NCBI GenBank assembly: GCA_019918135.1
Contig: WBZZ01003156.1
Location: forward strand, 5,001 to 69,000
Direction: 5' to 3'
From: Paulinella micropora
Lineage: Eukaryota > Cercozoa > Imbricatea > Euglyphida > Paulinellidae
Length of the DNA stretch: 64,000 bases
Under the pieces are notes generated by a model that had not been told where the DNA came from, did not search any database, and saw only the letters and a program-made list of their open reading frames with translations. Each line of letters starts with the position of its first letter. Positions within the stretch are counted from its first letter, which is position 1. Made by a program: the position numbers and the translations under genes. This document shows positions 19,577 to 30,069 of this stretch, in pieces.

Positions 19577-21190
19577 TCAAGTGTAAGACCGTCGAGCTGT
19601 CACAACCTCCTTGTGCATTTGTTGAAACATAGCCCTTGGTGACTGGGCCTCCGTCTGTCTTCCCAAACTGAGAATATCTGTTCGTAGCTGATCGACGACA
19701 CTTTGCCCCTTTTCTAGTTGCTTCTGAAGCTCTAGGAATTTGTCTTTGATCACTGCATCGTCTTGTGTTGGGTGCGCCCGCGAAAAAGATTGAAAAATCT
19801 TGGCGCGAGCTTGGATAAGCAAGAGAAGACACTTGATAAAGCAACGTACGTCGTGTGCGCCAAAGATGGGATAAGCCCGCACTAATTTTTCTATTTCGTC
19901 GACCCTGCGAAACCGAAACATGTCGGGGTTGCTGGGGTGCTTTTCTATGAAGGCACTCTCGTACAAAAACCTTGCCTTGGGCCGGCCTGTGCTAAAGTAG
20001 CTAACACCGCCGCCACCTACTGGTACGCTGAGATATCGTGCGGCACGGAACAGGAAACCGTCGTATTCTCGTGTCCCAGCTTTGCTCTGGCACAAGTCGT
20101 CGTACCACCACTCGCAGGCAATGGTCAGTGCTTCGCTAAGTACAAAATTAGGAGACCCTAGCATCTTGTCCCACTCCACGTGTAAACTTAGCTTTTCCCA
20201 AAGCACTAGGAAATAGCTTGGCTTTAGGCGCGTGAAACCATTTGCCACGGCGCTGAGTAAGTTAGCTAGTTTTACTACTTCCGTGTTGTTTTTGTATAGG
20301 CTGGCGTCGAAATCGATCTGCATACAGCATTCGGGTGCTATGTCCTGGAGCAAGAACTGGCGGGATTTTTCGCTGTAAATCGTTCCTTCTGGCGTCCAAT
20401 TAAAGAACAAAACTTGTGCTGTTCCCAGAACGTTTAACATCGCGTCGACCAAGACCAGGAAAAGAGTTGCGCCAGGAAAATCTGAGGATTCTTGGTACGC
20501 TAACATGGTTGTCTCTTTTCCAGTGCTCTGCCCTTTTACAAGCTCTGTAGCAACCCAATAGTTCTTGGCGCTGTAGGTAGCTTTGCTGTCGTTGGCAGCA
20601 CGGACTGCTTGCGCTCTGTTGTCGTTCGCGTCATCATCAAAGATGAATACCAGGCCATACACCTTAGGCACTAATGCACATTTTTGTAGGTGTCCAAGTA
20701 GCTGCAAATAATCAATGAGCTGGCCAATCAGCATTGGCTTGTTCCTTGATAGATTAGCTGCTACGTGTTTTAGAACCAGATCGCTGTCGGCCAGCCTAAT
20801 AACAGTGTCCCAGCTAGCATCGTCGGCGGAAATGTTGGCCAGCTTTGCGACTTGTGCTTTGGAGAGACTGAGGCAAGGAATTCGGTTGGGCCAGAGGCTT
20901 TGGAGCTTCTGTTTAAATTTGGCGCTATTTCTAACCAGCTCGAACTCCAGATCAGTCGCCATCAGTGTGTCGGAGGAAAGGTGGCGTCGGAGCCTGATTG
21001 GACGCCAACGTTCGATTATTCCAACCATCTTTGCTGGTGGTATAAAACCCTGGGCGATCTCGTCTGCTCGGATCCGGTGGCTTTGGCATAGCTTGTCTAG
21101 TAGCTCGGTCCGCAAGATAGTTTGTCGACGCCCGTCTACTACCGTCTGTCGATGATCGGTCCTGCGGACTTTGCTACTCAGCTCCTCCAT
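19577..21190 (-). CDS. Unrecognised 537-residue viral-block protein
   Basis: A single long frame starting at an ATG at 21190. The protein is mixed alpha/beta, with a hydrophobic beta-rich centre (KVYGLVFIFDDD near residue 185, TLFLVLVDAMLN near 250) and a Cys/Trp patch (CEWWYDDLC near 375). The last 90 residues are a heptad-like helix rich in Gln/Lys/Glu. I recognise no catalytic motif. A pyrimidine-rich tract (21263-21325 on the + strand) lies upstream of its start. Coding bias and length make it a real gene; structural or virion roles are guesses. Confidence 0.6.
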   Translation of the reverse strand: MEELSSKVRRTDHRQTVVDGRRQTILRTELLDKLCQSHRIRADEIAQGFIPPAKMVGIIERWRPIRLRRHLSSDTLMATDLEFELVRNSAKFKQKLQSLWPNRIPCLSLSKAQVAKLANISADDASWDTVIRLADSDLVLKHVAANLSRNKPMLIGQLIDYLQLLGHLQKCALVPKVYGLVFIFDDDANDNRAQAVRAANDSKATYSAKNYWVATELVKGQSTGKETTMLAYQESSDFPGATLFLVLVDAMLNVLGTAQVLFFNWTPEGTIYSEKSRQFLLQDIAPECCMQIDFDASLYKNNTEVVKLANLLSAVANGFTRLKPSYFLVLWEKLSLHVEWDKMLGSPNFVLSEALTIACEWWYDDLCQSKAGTREYDGFLFRAARYLSVPVGGGGVSYFSTGRPKARFLYESAFIEKHPSNPDMFRFRRVDEIEKLVRAYPIFGAHDVRCFIKCLLLLIQARAKIFQSFSRAHPTQDDAVIKDKFLELQKQLEKGQSVVDQLRTDILSLGRQTEAQSPRAMFQQMHKEVVTARRSYT

Positions 21191-21262
21191 CGTGTGTTGT
21201 TGTTCTTGTTGTTTTTCGTGTAAACTGCAGCTCTTACATAATTGCAGTAGTTACAATTTGTA

Positions 21263-21330
21263 TTTCTCCCCCTCCCTCCTCCCCTCCCCTCCTCCCTCTT
21301 CCCCTCCCCTCCTCCCTCTTCCCTCCGAAG
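21263..21330 (-). promoter_or_regulatory. Homopurine (gene-sense) tract upstream of the 537-residue gene
   Basis: CTCCC/CCCCT-rich repeats on the plus strand, i.e. GGAGG repeats in the sense of the minus-strand gene, about 75-140 bases before its ATG. It is the same kind of tract as at most other 5' flanks of this block. Confidence 0.35.
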
Positions 21331-21379
21331 GAGTGGTAAATATTTTCGCCTAGCTATAGCTTTTAATAAAATCATTTTT

Positions 21380-22441
21380 TTAGGGTACTTTTTTCTGTTC
21401 TTTTATTAAAAGAGAGTCTTCCTTGTAATGTCTTGGTGCGCCTTCCTCGGCAACTTGTCGGCATCGCCAAGACAGTTGCCGAAGACACGCTAGCAGCCTC
21501 TGTTCATACTGCCGCAAACACTCAAGGTTCGTCTGCGCCGACTGGTTATAGTCTTCCAACTTCGACAGGCGCTCTTCCTGCCACCGCCGCAGCATCAGTT
21601 GTAGCCGCGCCTTGCCCTTTGCCTCGAGCTGCTGTCTCTGCCACAGCTGCCGCTGCGCTAGCTTCTGCTGCTGTTCGAGGTGTTGTTGGCCTAGCTGCTG
21701 TCGCTGCGCCAGCATGCTCCTGTTAGCATCCCCACGCAGGGCCTGCCAGTCGGAAGACTCGTGGTGCCTCTGCGCGTACCGCTCCAACACCCGCTCGAGT
21801 TCTTGCCGTTCCTGTTCGTGTCTGCGCCAGAGCGCGTCTTTCTCCTCTTGGTACTGCGCCTCGAGTTCTGCTTGCTCTTGTCTGTGCCGCATGGTGAGCC
21901 CCGCCTGGTCCTTCTGAGCCTGTGACACTAACCGCAAAAGTAGCTGCTTAATATTTTCCTGTTGCCTCTGTGCCTTGGCCATATTTTGTTCACCCAGCTC
22001 TAGTCCTAGCCGCGCCCGCGACAGTCTTGCTTGCAGCAGCCGTCGGAACTTATCCAGGTCGGTATTAATCTGCCGCAGCTTTTCCAGCCGCGAATCCAAT
22101 TGCTGTTTTTTCTTCTGTGTATCTTCTATCGATAGCCGCAGTGTTTCTAGCCCTTGCTTCGCCGTGGCTGAAGTCTGGGGCTGCTCCGGGGTGTCCTCGC
22201 GCCCCCCCGCAACCTGGACTTTAGATAAAGCCCAGGCCTTCAGCTGGGTATCACGAATGACCCGCACACAAGACTGGCGTTCTTTGCCGAGCCTTTCAAG
22301 CTCCTGGTCAACTACATTTAACTCTGCGATGCACCAGGGCTGCTGTGATATTGGCGGCAGCTGCTGCAAACAGCCGACCTCTGTCCTCGGTGGACTGTTG
22401 CAAGAATTACCAAGCTTTCTGTCGGCTAACAAGTCTGACAT
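21380..22441 (-). CDS. Gln/Arg-rich coiled-coil protein
   Basis: About 353 residues from the first ATG at 22441; the frame stays open upstream without an ATG. After about 100 residues it becomes nearly continuous helix full of QRQQLE, RHEQERQEL and QLEAKGK heptads, ending in a Cys/Arg segment. It is a long coiled coil with no enzymatic motif. A similar but unrelated coiled-coil gene lies at 35439-36299. A structural, scaffolding or tegument-like role is possible. An AT-rich stretch follows the stop, and a G-run/C-run palindrome (about 22483-22590) lies upstream. Confidence 0.6.
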   Translation of the reverse strand: MSDLLADRKLGNSCNSPPRTEVGCLQQLPPISQQPWCIAELNVVDQELERLGKERQSCVRVIRDTQLKAWALSKVQVAGGREDTPEQPQTSATAKQGLETLRLSIEDTQKKKQQLDSRLEKLRQINTDLDKFRRLLQARLSRARLGLELGEQNMAKAQRQQENIKQLLLRLVSQAQKDQAGLTMRHRQEQAELEAQYQEEKDALWRRHEQERQELERVLERYAQRHHESSDWQALRGDANRSMLAQRQQLGQQHLEQQQKLAQRQLWQRQQLEAKGKARLQLMLRRWQEERLSKLEDYNQSAQTNLECLRQYEQRLLACLRQLSWRCRQVAEEGAPRHYKEDSLLIKEQKKVP

Positions 22442-22482
22442 AGAAGAGATTTCCTTGCTCCTTAGTCTAGATACTTTTTCGG

Positions 22483-22590
22483 GGGGGGGGGAAGAATACA
22501 AGAAATAAAGAAAGAGGGACGAGGGCCCAAACGCCACGAAGAGGGGGGGGGCACCCCCCCCCTACATGGCGGGGGGGGCCCCCCCCCCCT
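22483..22590. promoter_or_regulatory. G-run/C-run palindromes
   Basis: Three G runs of 8-10 and two C runs of about 10 alternate here (GGGGGGGG CACCCCCCCCCC, then CATGGCGGGGGGGGCCCCCCCCCC). They can fold into hairpins or G-quadruplex/i-motif structures. The block sits just upstream of the coiled-coil gene. Confidence 0.5.
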
Positions 22591-22716
22591 TCACACGCGC
22601 ACGCACACCCCCAAGAAGGACAAGATCGACGGTTGAATGAAGTTTTAAATGCGCGGTCTGGTCCATAGAGTTTTAAATTTTAATAAAAAAAGAAATACCT
22701 TGCCTGGCTTGCCTGG

Positions 22717-24002
22717 CTAGCTGGCCGGGCTAGTTTCGGGCTGTTGGAGCGATTGCCAGTAGCGAACTTGCAAGTTGTGTATTTCCATGGCTTTCCGCAG
22801 GGTCGTGAGGTCGGGCAAACGTTTGGCCAGTAGACGTGTATCAAAATGAATTTCCTCTGTTGTACGCTTAGATTCAAAGGGCACGCTGCCCCTAGATTTG
22901 TAGACATAGGCAGCACACACGTCAAGCACAAAAGTTCGCAGGTCGGAGTACCCGAGCGCGGGGCCGCGCTCGCGCTCCTCCTGCACCGCTAGCAGAGCTC
23001 TGGCCGCAAGGCCTGCCGCGCAGCTCGCGTGCGGTAGAAAGTCCGTCCCGTTTAGCATGACGGCGCGCAACCAAGCGCTGACACCGCCGGGGCAGCGTCG
23101 CAAGAAGTCATAGACCTTGTTCAGGTCCAACAGAAACTTGCGGCGGAACGAGACTAGAAGGGACGGTCTCTCGCAGGCCGGGTCGTACTTCGACAGGGCA
23201 ATGAGCCCGAGCGCGAGAAAATCGGTGTCGACCGTGTCGAAGAGAACGCGGCAGCCGGGCAGGGCCGTACGGGTGCGCTCGGCCCACCTGAAACAGCCCA
23301 GGTCTGCCTCCCCCTCTTGCATCGCGCTGTAGCGTCCCTGGCGCCAAACCAGACGCCCCCCCGCTCGCTCTAGCTCGAGCGCCCAGCAACCGCCGGCTGC
23401 GCCTAAATCGAGCACTACCAGTGGGTAGGCGGCCTGCGCTCGGCTGTGGTCCTCTTTGCCTGCAAGGGCGGCTAGGTGCTTCCAAGCCCCTGCGTCCTGC
23501 AGCTTCTCAGAGCGCAAGAGCAGATCTTGGACGTGCTGTAGCAGTAGAGGGCGAGTCTGTCGCTCAGCCAGCAAGTCCTCTGCGTGTGCGCCCGCGATAG
23601 CTTCTCCGTTGTGCAGCAGCCTGTCGTTCTCCCCTGCGACCTGAATCCGCTCGGGCGGGGGCAGCTTGCGCGGGTCCCGCGCAAGTTTGGCACGCGATTG
23701 CGCACGTTTCTGTTCAGTGACGTCGTGAGTGCAGGCTTGTCGGCCACCAACACCACCGCACAAGTCAGCGGGTGCTCTTGGAGCACGCGCGTCACCAGCG
23801 TGGGCGCCAACCGCGCCCAGATGTCGGTTTCGCCCTCTGCACGTCGCTTGGCGGCCTCTATGCACAGGTGCTGTAGGCGAACCAGCGTGTCCTGCACCAC
23901 CACCAGCGGACCGCCCGCGGCTGGTACGGCCCCGAGCTGTCCCGCGTGCAATGCTTCGGGGCTAATGTCTTCCAGCATCTTCCAACCTCCGTAGAGACCC
24001 AT
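22717..24002 (-). CDS. XPG/FEN1-like structure-specific nuclease (fossil)
   Basis: The minus strand holds the pieces of an XPG/FEN-type nuclease. The N-terminal block reads MGLYGGWKMLED. An internal block reads FDTVDTDFLALGL, with acidic residues as in the FEN core, followed by a basic FRRKFLLDLN, and then AWLRAVMLNGTDFLP, matching the family's G(N/T)D motif. This family cuts 5' flaps during replication and repair and is common in large DNA viruses. As read, the gene is not one continuous frame (about one break). It is divergent from the PD-(D/E)XK gene at 24290, with a G/C tract between them. Confidence 0.5.
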
Positions 24003-24059
24003 TTCTTCCTCTGTGCGTGTCTGTCTCTCCCTCTTGCTCTCTTTCCTAAGATGTTGGTT

Positions 24060-24285
24060 CCAAGACAAGACAGCAACAAAAAAAAAGAAGGGAAGAGAGA
24101 GAGAGAGAGAGAGGGAGAGGGGGGGGGGGGGCGGGCTGCCCCCCCCCCCCCCAACACTCGTTCCCCTCCTTCCCTTTCTCTTCCCCCCTCCCCCCCCTCC
24201 TTCCCTTTCTCTTCCCCCCTCCCCCCCCCCTCCTCCCTCCCTCCGTCCCCTCCGTCCCCTTCCTGGTTCTTGCGGGCAAGGAACT
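24060..24285. promoter_or_regulatory. Divergent intergenic G/C tract
   Basis: GAGAGAGA, a run of about 14 G, a GGGCTG spacer, a run of about 14 C, then C/T-rich repeats of CTTCCCCCCTCCC type. It lies between the start of the FEN-like gene (minus) and the PD-(D/E)XK gene (plus), so it is a candidate bidirectional promoter or structured spacer. Confidence 0.45.
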
Positions 24286-24289
24286 AAAA

Positions 24290-25314
24290 ATGCAAAAAAG
24301 AAAAGCTAGCTCCGAAGCAGAAAGCCCCTGGGGCGCCGTTCTGTACTGGGCACGACGCCCCAAGGTAACCGACAAGATTTACCAGCGGCCTCCGAGCTTT
24401 ATTCCCTGCTACCAGGGCCGCGCGCTGAATGGGCTGCATGGCTGGCTGGAGGCGGAGGTGTGGCCCGCGCTCGGCCTCGAGTCAGGCGTAGGAAGAAGAC
24501 GACCGCGGCTCAAAACGTTTATCGCAGCTGGCGCCGGGGGGTTCGTACGAGCAAAGCGACACGCAGGAGCTCTGCTGGCGGTGCACGGATCGTACGATCG
24601 CCTTTTTTCGGGCGCGGCAACGGCGTCGTGGTGGACCAGCAGCTGAACGCGCTGGTGGAGATGGCGCTCAAGGCCAGGGAGCCAGCGCTGAGCGGGACAC
24701 TGTGGGCCAAAGAATATGTGATCTGGGACGGGGCGCCCGCTGCCGAGATGCGACGCTTCCGAGCCAGTCTGGAGGCTTGCACGGGCCTACGTTTGGCCGG
24801 GGAGCTTCTGTGGCGGCTGCACCCCTTGGCAGCCAGCGCCCTATCCTTTCTGTACGGGCGTTTTGGTCGGCCCGTGGCCGCGCAGCTTCGGGTGCACACG
24901 CCTGGACTGGAACTGTGCACTCAGATAGACCAGATCTGGTTTGAAAAGAGGACGGGCACTTTGTGGCTGCTCGAGATCAAAAAGTCACAGGAGGTGTTTG
25001 ACAGTGCTCTACCTGGCGCGCCGGCGCTGCGGGGTGTGTCCTGGGCGGGCTGGCCTGACACGCCCATGCACAGGTTCCTGGTGCAAGCCGCCATGGCCGA
25101 GTGGCTGTTTGAGCAGACGTACGAGTGTCGGCTGCGCGTGGCTTCGGCGGTGGTCTGTGTCGGGACCTACGGCGTCGCCATGCGCCCGGTGCCAAGCGCA
25201 CTGCTAGCCGGCGCGCGCTCTGCATTTCCACTCCCAACTTCCGGGCCAACAACTAGCCGCCGTCCCCCGGTGAGAGCAAAGAAAACGGCCGACCAAAACA
25301 AAAAAAATTATTAA
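24290..25314 (+). CDS. PD-(D/E)XK exonuclease-like protein (fossil)
   Basis: The restriction-like nuclease core is clear: CTQIDQIWF, then TLWLLEIKKS (the D...ExK signature), then HRFLVQAAMAEWLFEQTYEC, a helix with the conserved Gln seen in YqaJ, RecB and Cas4-type and viral alkaline exonucleases. An upstream ALSGTLWAKEYVIWDG helix fits the motif I region of the same superfamily. These enzymes resect DNA ends, often in recombination-linked replication. As read, the coding region is not a single continuous frame (about one break). AATAAA directly follows the stop. Confidence 0.55.
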
Positions 25315-26035
25315 TAAAAAAACTGAGAGTTCTCGCAAGAAAGAGTACAAAGGCCTGACAGGCAAGGCCTTGAATTTTGTCAGTAGGGCGGCCAGCCTGT
25401 CAGTTTTTGTAGCCGTTTTTCAATCAGTTGGTACAGTATGCTGCGGCCGAGTTCGACGCAAGCTGTACGAACGGCTGATAGAATGGCTGACTACAAAAAC
25501 ACCAAGCCAGACTCCACCCCGTGTTGTTCAAGCTCACGTTCGTCAAAGTGGCTACGTTGAGAGTTAGGTCCCCCAAGGTTTCGTTTCGGTACTGTATTAG
25601 CGAACCATTTAAGCACTTGGCATCTGGAGCCCCCCCAACCCCGTGCAGGGCAGCAACGGGTCAATAGCACACACCGCACGCCTGGTTTTGACTAGCAGCA
25701 CAGCCTCCGACAAGATCAGCACCTGCGCGCCAAGCAATAGCAAGGCCAGGCGCTGCAGCCCCGTTGTCCGGCACATTTCTGGCTTTGGTTTTTTTCTCTC
25801 GCACACACACACGTTCTCTGTTTCGCCTGCTTCCTTTTTCTTTTCACATCCCAAGCCAGAGTTAGTTAGTTAGTGTGGGACGGGAAGCAAAGGAAGAGGA
25901 CTGCCGGGGAGGGAAGGGGGGCAGGGAGCGGGAGGAGAAGCAAGGGAGAGAGGGAGGGGAAAGTGAGATGCTGTAAAACACTCTTTTTTGTTTCCTTTTT
26001 TAATTAGTACTTTGGGATTGCCTACCTCACTGTCG
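25315..26035. other. Convergent spacer; possible tiny membrane ORF
   Basis: The spacer between two convergent genes. A minus-strand frame at 25609-25776 from an ATG would give about 55 residues with one hydrophobic helix (LQRLALLLLGAQVLILSEAV). It has no other support. G/A-rich sequence fills 25875-25965. Otherwise I see nothing. Confidence 0.25.
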
Positions 26036-27955
26036 CTACGGCGCGAGAGCTACGCCGTAATGAGCTAGCAATTGCTCGGTTAAGAGCTTCTCCACTGCAG
26101 CAGCATTGAACGTAGGGTTCAGTGTCTCCTCCTCTGAATAGCCGAGGAGTATTTCTTTGTTAGCCCGCTCAGCAGGGGGAATAATTCCTTCGCATATCGC
26201 CGAGATGATCTTGGCGATATACAACCTGCTCTTGCTACTCTTTACATAGTCATCCTTGCCCGTGACGTAAACCAGCTTGGACGGCCCGACCTTTCCCCAG
26301 GAGCGCTCCACTAGTCGGAAGCTCCCCCCCCGCAGCCCCAGCGCGGGTCGCGGCTTTTCATCAATTAGCCGTAGCACCACCAGCCTGCCCGAGAAGGCTG
26401 TGTCCTCTTGCACCTCTGCCCACCCCAATCTTTTAGGGGAATTAGCGTCGTCCAGGCACCACCAGCCCCCCATGTCGTCGGCGCCGCGCCGGTAAGCATA
26501 GAAGTGCCCGGACTCGGGCGTTGCACCAGTATGGCACGCCACCGCCTCCAGCAGGTACGTGTAACTTTTTCCCTCGCCCGGGGTCTGCGCAATAGAAGAA
26601 AGATCAGCAAAGGGAATCTGTACGGTAGGGGTAAGCAGTAGCGGGGTTTTTAGCTTTTTTGGTTTTGAGTTCTTCATTCTAACGTCAATGTCTGTGCGCT
26701 GTATAGCCAGCACCAGCCAGGGCGCGGCCCCGCTGGAATTTTCTGCCAGCAGACTGCGCGTATAGGTGCAACCCCTTTGGACGACATTTGGTTCGCACGC
26801 GGAGCAGAGTGCGTAGTTTTGGTCACGCCTTGTCTATTGGAAGTAGGTATCTATGATTTCCTGGAGGGTCAGATGCAGTTCCAGGGAATCTAACTTTTCG
26901 TACTTCTTTCCTCTTTTTTTCTCCTGCTTGGCTTCTATGGGCAAGTCAAGGACAATGCCCTGATGGAGCCACGGTGATTGTTTGTGTAAATTTATGTGGT
27001 TTCCTGCGTAACAGACTCTTCGTTCGACTTCTTGATATTGCAGGCTGCTTTCCCACTGTTGCTTAAAAACACTGCAAGTCTCTGCGCCCGTTGGTTGATA
27101 GATTGCATGATTAATTTTAGCGACCGCCTCAGCCACGTCAGCCATCCTGCCCCCGGAGCCACTCTCGTCCGCGGAATTGAGTTTGTGTACATCCTTTAGA
27201 ATGCCTTGGAGAGAGTCGAGAAGCTGTGTATTTCTTACAAACCCGCTTCCGTACGGAACCAGGCCGTTACACAACGCCCCCAGCCGGCAGCCTGCACACC
27301 GACCGCAAGACCCTTCAAAATCCGACATCCTGCCGGCTAGTACCGGACAAAGACACTGAACCGCAGCGTTTAAATAACACTGGACGTTAGGATTTAGCAG
27401 GGGCTTAGGCGGCGGCTCCTCGGAGACGCCGACAAGCCCTTCTTCCTGGTAGCTAGCGGCTCGGGTCGCCACCAGCGCCGCGGCTTCGGCTTTCTGTGTC
27501 TTGTCATACCACGCCAGACAGAAGCCATCCGCTACAAGCAGATCAAGCTTATTATCAGCGCTCCCACTCGGCTTTTGTGTTTTCACCAAGCCAGCCAAGT
27601 GGTTGCCTAGCCACAGTCTTTGCGGGCCCAACAAGGTGTACTTTGCCGTTTCTAGCTTATCAAGTTCTTCCCACTGAGCTTCGGTTAGTTTGTACTCTTT
27701 TCTTTCATGGCCGGCCAAATATTCCTTCTGGAACCAACTGTTGAAAATGCGTGACTCAGAATTGACAGGTTTGCGCACGCCCTGACTTGGACGCGCCCGT
27801 TCATTGCAGGCCGCGCTGTCCCCGAACTTTTGCTTGAACTTCTTCTTGATACTTATCCAGAGCGCAACCTGCGCGTCGATCTGTCGGCACACACCGGGAG
27901 ATTCCATGTAAAAACCTCCTCCCCCCCATATTTTGCTATTCTGCGCCAAGACCAT
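26036..27955 (-). CDS. Ubiquitin-specific protease (USP/UCH) (fossil)
   Basis: The Cys box NPNVQCYLNAAVQCL and the His box (LLEAVACHTGATPESGHFYA, then WWCLDDANSPKR) match peptidase family C19, which removes ubiquitin from proteins. Between them are two CxxC pairs (CGRCAGC) and a Q-rich helix, as in the finger region of USPs. Lys-rich sequence lies near the middle. An N-terminal extension of about 170 residues precedes the catalytic part. The gene looks broken (about one break). It starts 17 bases after the end of the RING-like gene on the same strand, so the two may be co-expressed. Deubiquitinases are a recurrent viral tool against host ubiquitin signalling. Confidence 0.7.
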
Positions 27956-27971
27956 AAGCGCTTGGCTAACG

Positions 27972-29359
27972 TTAACTTGGCGTAAGTGCTCGTCTGTGCG
28001 TTGTTTCTTCTCGGGGGGTGCCGGGCGCCCGCCGGGAACCAGCTGAAGCTACTGCTGCTACTTCTCGCTCGCCCACGCGAGCTTGGGCTTGACTGCAGAA
28101 CCGGTTGGCCTGCTCCATGGTTTTTTTAACCCACTTGTCTAAAAAGGGCACGCTTGCGCCGGGCCCCTGCGGCGGGCTACTCTCGCCCGCCCGCGCGATC
28201 TGGTCCTTCTTCAGCCGAGCCAAAACACCGTTTAAATTTGCAAAGTACTCGCCGTTCAAGTCTGCAGTGACAACCTGCCCTTCAAGCGCAGTCCGGGCCG
28301 CTGTCTGCAGCGCTTTCTCCAGATCTGGCTTCTTCAGCAGATAGCGCATAAGGCGGGGGTCGTCGGTCAGGATCCAGTGCACCTCACCGACTGGCAGTAT
28401 ATCACGCCAGATAGGCGGGCACAGCCTTTGGAAAAGCTGTTGGGCCCTAGCAAAGTACAGCGAATGCCCGTGTATCAAACCCATCTTGTAGTTGATAAAC
28501 TCGAGCTCCAAAAACGCTTTAGTAGTAGATTTATCATCCGTTAGATCCTCACAAACCGCTTCAAAGTCTTTTCTTAACTTTATAAGGACCCCCCATTCAT
28601 CCGCGTCGTCCTCGGCCAGTTTTGCAAACAGCGTTTTGTTCTGTTTGGAAAAGTCAGTGTAGTAGTTGACCTCTAGCGCATCCCACCCCGCGCGATCCCT
28701 GTCAAACGCTATCTTCAGCAGAGCATCTGCGTCGTCCTTCACATGCCCCAACATCTCCTGCGAGGCGTTCTCCCAGTAACGCAACTCGTCGTACATCAGC
28801 CTCCACACTGCCGAGATGTTTTTGGGGAAAGATGCAACGAGTTCTTGTTCCATGAACTCCTCTACCCCGCTTCCCTTAGCAAACAAGTAGTTTACCACAT
28901 ATCCCACGCTGTGCAATCTAGCAAGCCTGTCCGTTAACAACACCAAGCGCTTTTGCTGCGCTTGTGTTACCATACCGTTTTCCTTTTCTTTTTTCTTCGC
29001 TGCCCTGTACGCGGCACGTCCCCTTCGTCTTGTCTGGCGACGCAGCCGTTTTGACATCGCGAGAGGCACACGTGTGGTCGTGTGCTGAACCCGCAGTCAA
29101 AGCAGACCTGGGCTACGCATTCTGGCTTGGGGCACAGATAAAGCCGACGCCTGCAGCATTGCCGACAAAGCCCCATGTCGTCCCGGCCCACGATGCTGGC
29201 GCCCGTACACGCCGCACACTGCACTTGCCTCAAAAGTCTATTGCCCCACCAGTCGTCGATTGTTTCCCTGACCTCACAGTCCTGCGCCAGTACTAGTTCG
29301 ACCTTCTGCGCCTCTTCTTCGGCCAACGCGGTTAGGAGGCCTTCCTCTTCCTGAGCCAA
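27972..29359 (-). CDS. RING-like zinc-finger protein with helical body (fossil)
   Basis: The start at the right end encodes an acidic helix followed by a Cys/His cluster: CAAC, CRQCC, CPKPEC, CFDCG, then HVC. This spacing suits a RING or related two-zinc domain. The remainder, about 360 residues, is mostly helical with a basic entry (LRRQTRRRGRAAYRAAKKK) and no recognised enzymatic motif. RING-type domains often act as ubiquitin ligases, so a pairing with the neighbouring USP is attractive but inferred. The coding region is not one continuous frame (about one break). Confidence 0.5.
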
Positions 29360-29382
29360 CCGTGCTTGGTGGTGTTCCCGCT

Positions 29383-29834
29383 CCGAGCCTGTGCTCTGCT
29401 ACCCAAAAGCTGCGCTCGCACGCTACTAAGGATCTAAGGCTCTAAATTGCCCCCGCGGGAAAATACGTCCCATTTTTCTCTCGTCCCCTTCTCTCTTCCC
29501 CTCCCCTATTTTGTCAGAGGACGGTGGGGGAGGGGAGAGAAGGGGAGGAAGGGAGAGAAGGGGAGGGAGGAAGAGAAGGGGAGGGAACGATCCTAAAAAA
29601 ATGGCCTCGGGGGGAAAAAAAGTGAAATTAGAGCCTTAGATCCCTAGGAGTGTGAGTGCGCCGGGGCGCAGCTTGGAGCCGTCCGAGCCGTGCTAAGGCC
29701 TATTCGAGCCGTGCTAGCCCCGCCCGAGCCTGTGCTCTGCCACCCAAAAGCTGCGCTCGCACGCTACTAAGTATCTAAGGCTCTAAATTGCCCCGCGGGG
29801 AAACTCGTCCCATTTTTCTCTCTTCCCCTTCTCT
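29383..29834. repeat. Direct and inverted repeat cluster
   Basis: A unit of about 105-120 bases (GCCTGTGCTCTGC, CCAAAAGCTGCGCTCGCACG, CTAAGGCTCTAAATTGCCCC, then a CCCATTTTTCTCTC tail) occurs at 29383-29505 and 29729-29834 in the same direction. A diverged inverted copy lies at about 29600-29680. G/A-rich and C/T-rich tracts (29480-29590) lie between. No gene is visible in 29360-30069. Confidence 0.75.
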
Positions 29835-30069
29835 CCTTCGCTGTGCTTAGACCGCAGGGCTCCCCACAGGCGCCTCTCTTCGTAGATGCCAAACTCGGTG
29901 GTCTCAGGGTTCAGCCAGGCGCCGGTTGCACTCCGGGGCTCCTGGGGGTTATTACTACTTTTAAGCTCGATGAGAGGCGGTCGCTGTTGAGTCTGGCCAG
30001 CAAGGGGTTGCATTCATTCGCTGTGAGTTGGTCTCTTGCTTTTTGGCGTGGCTTGTGCCCCCTGTGTGA

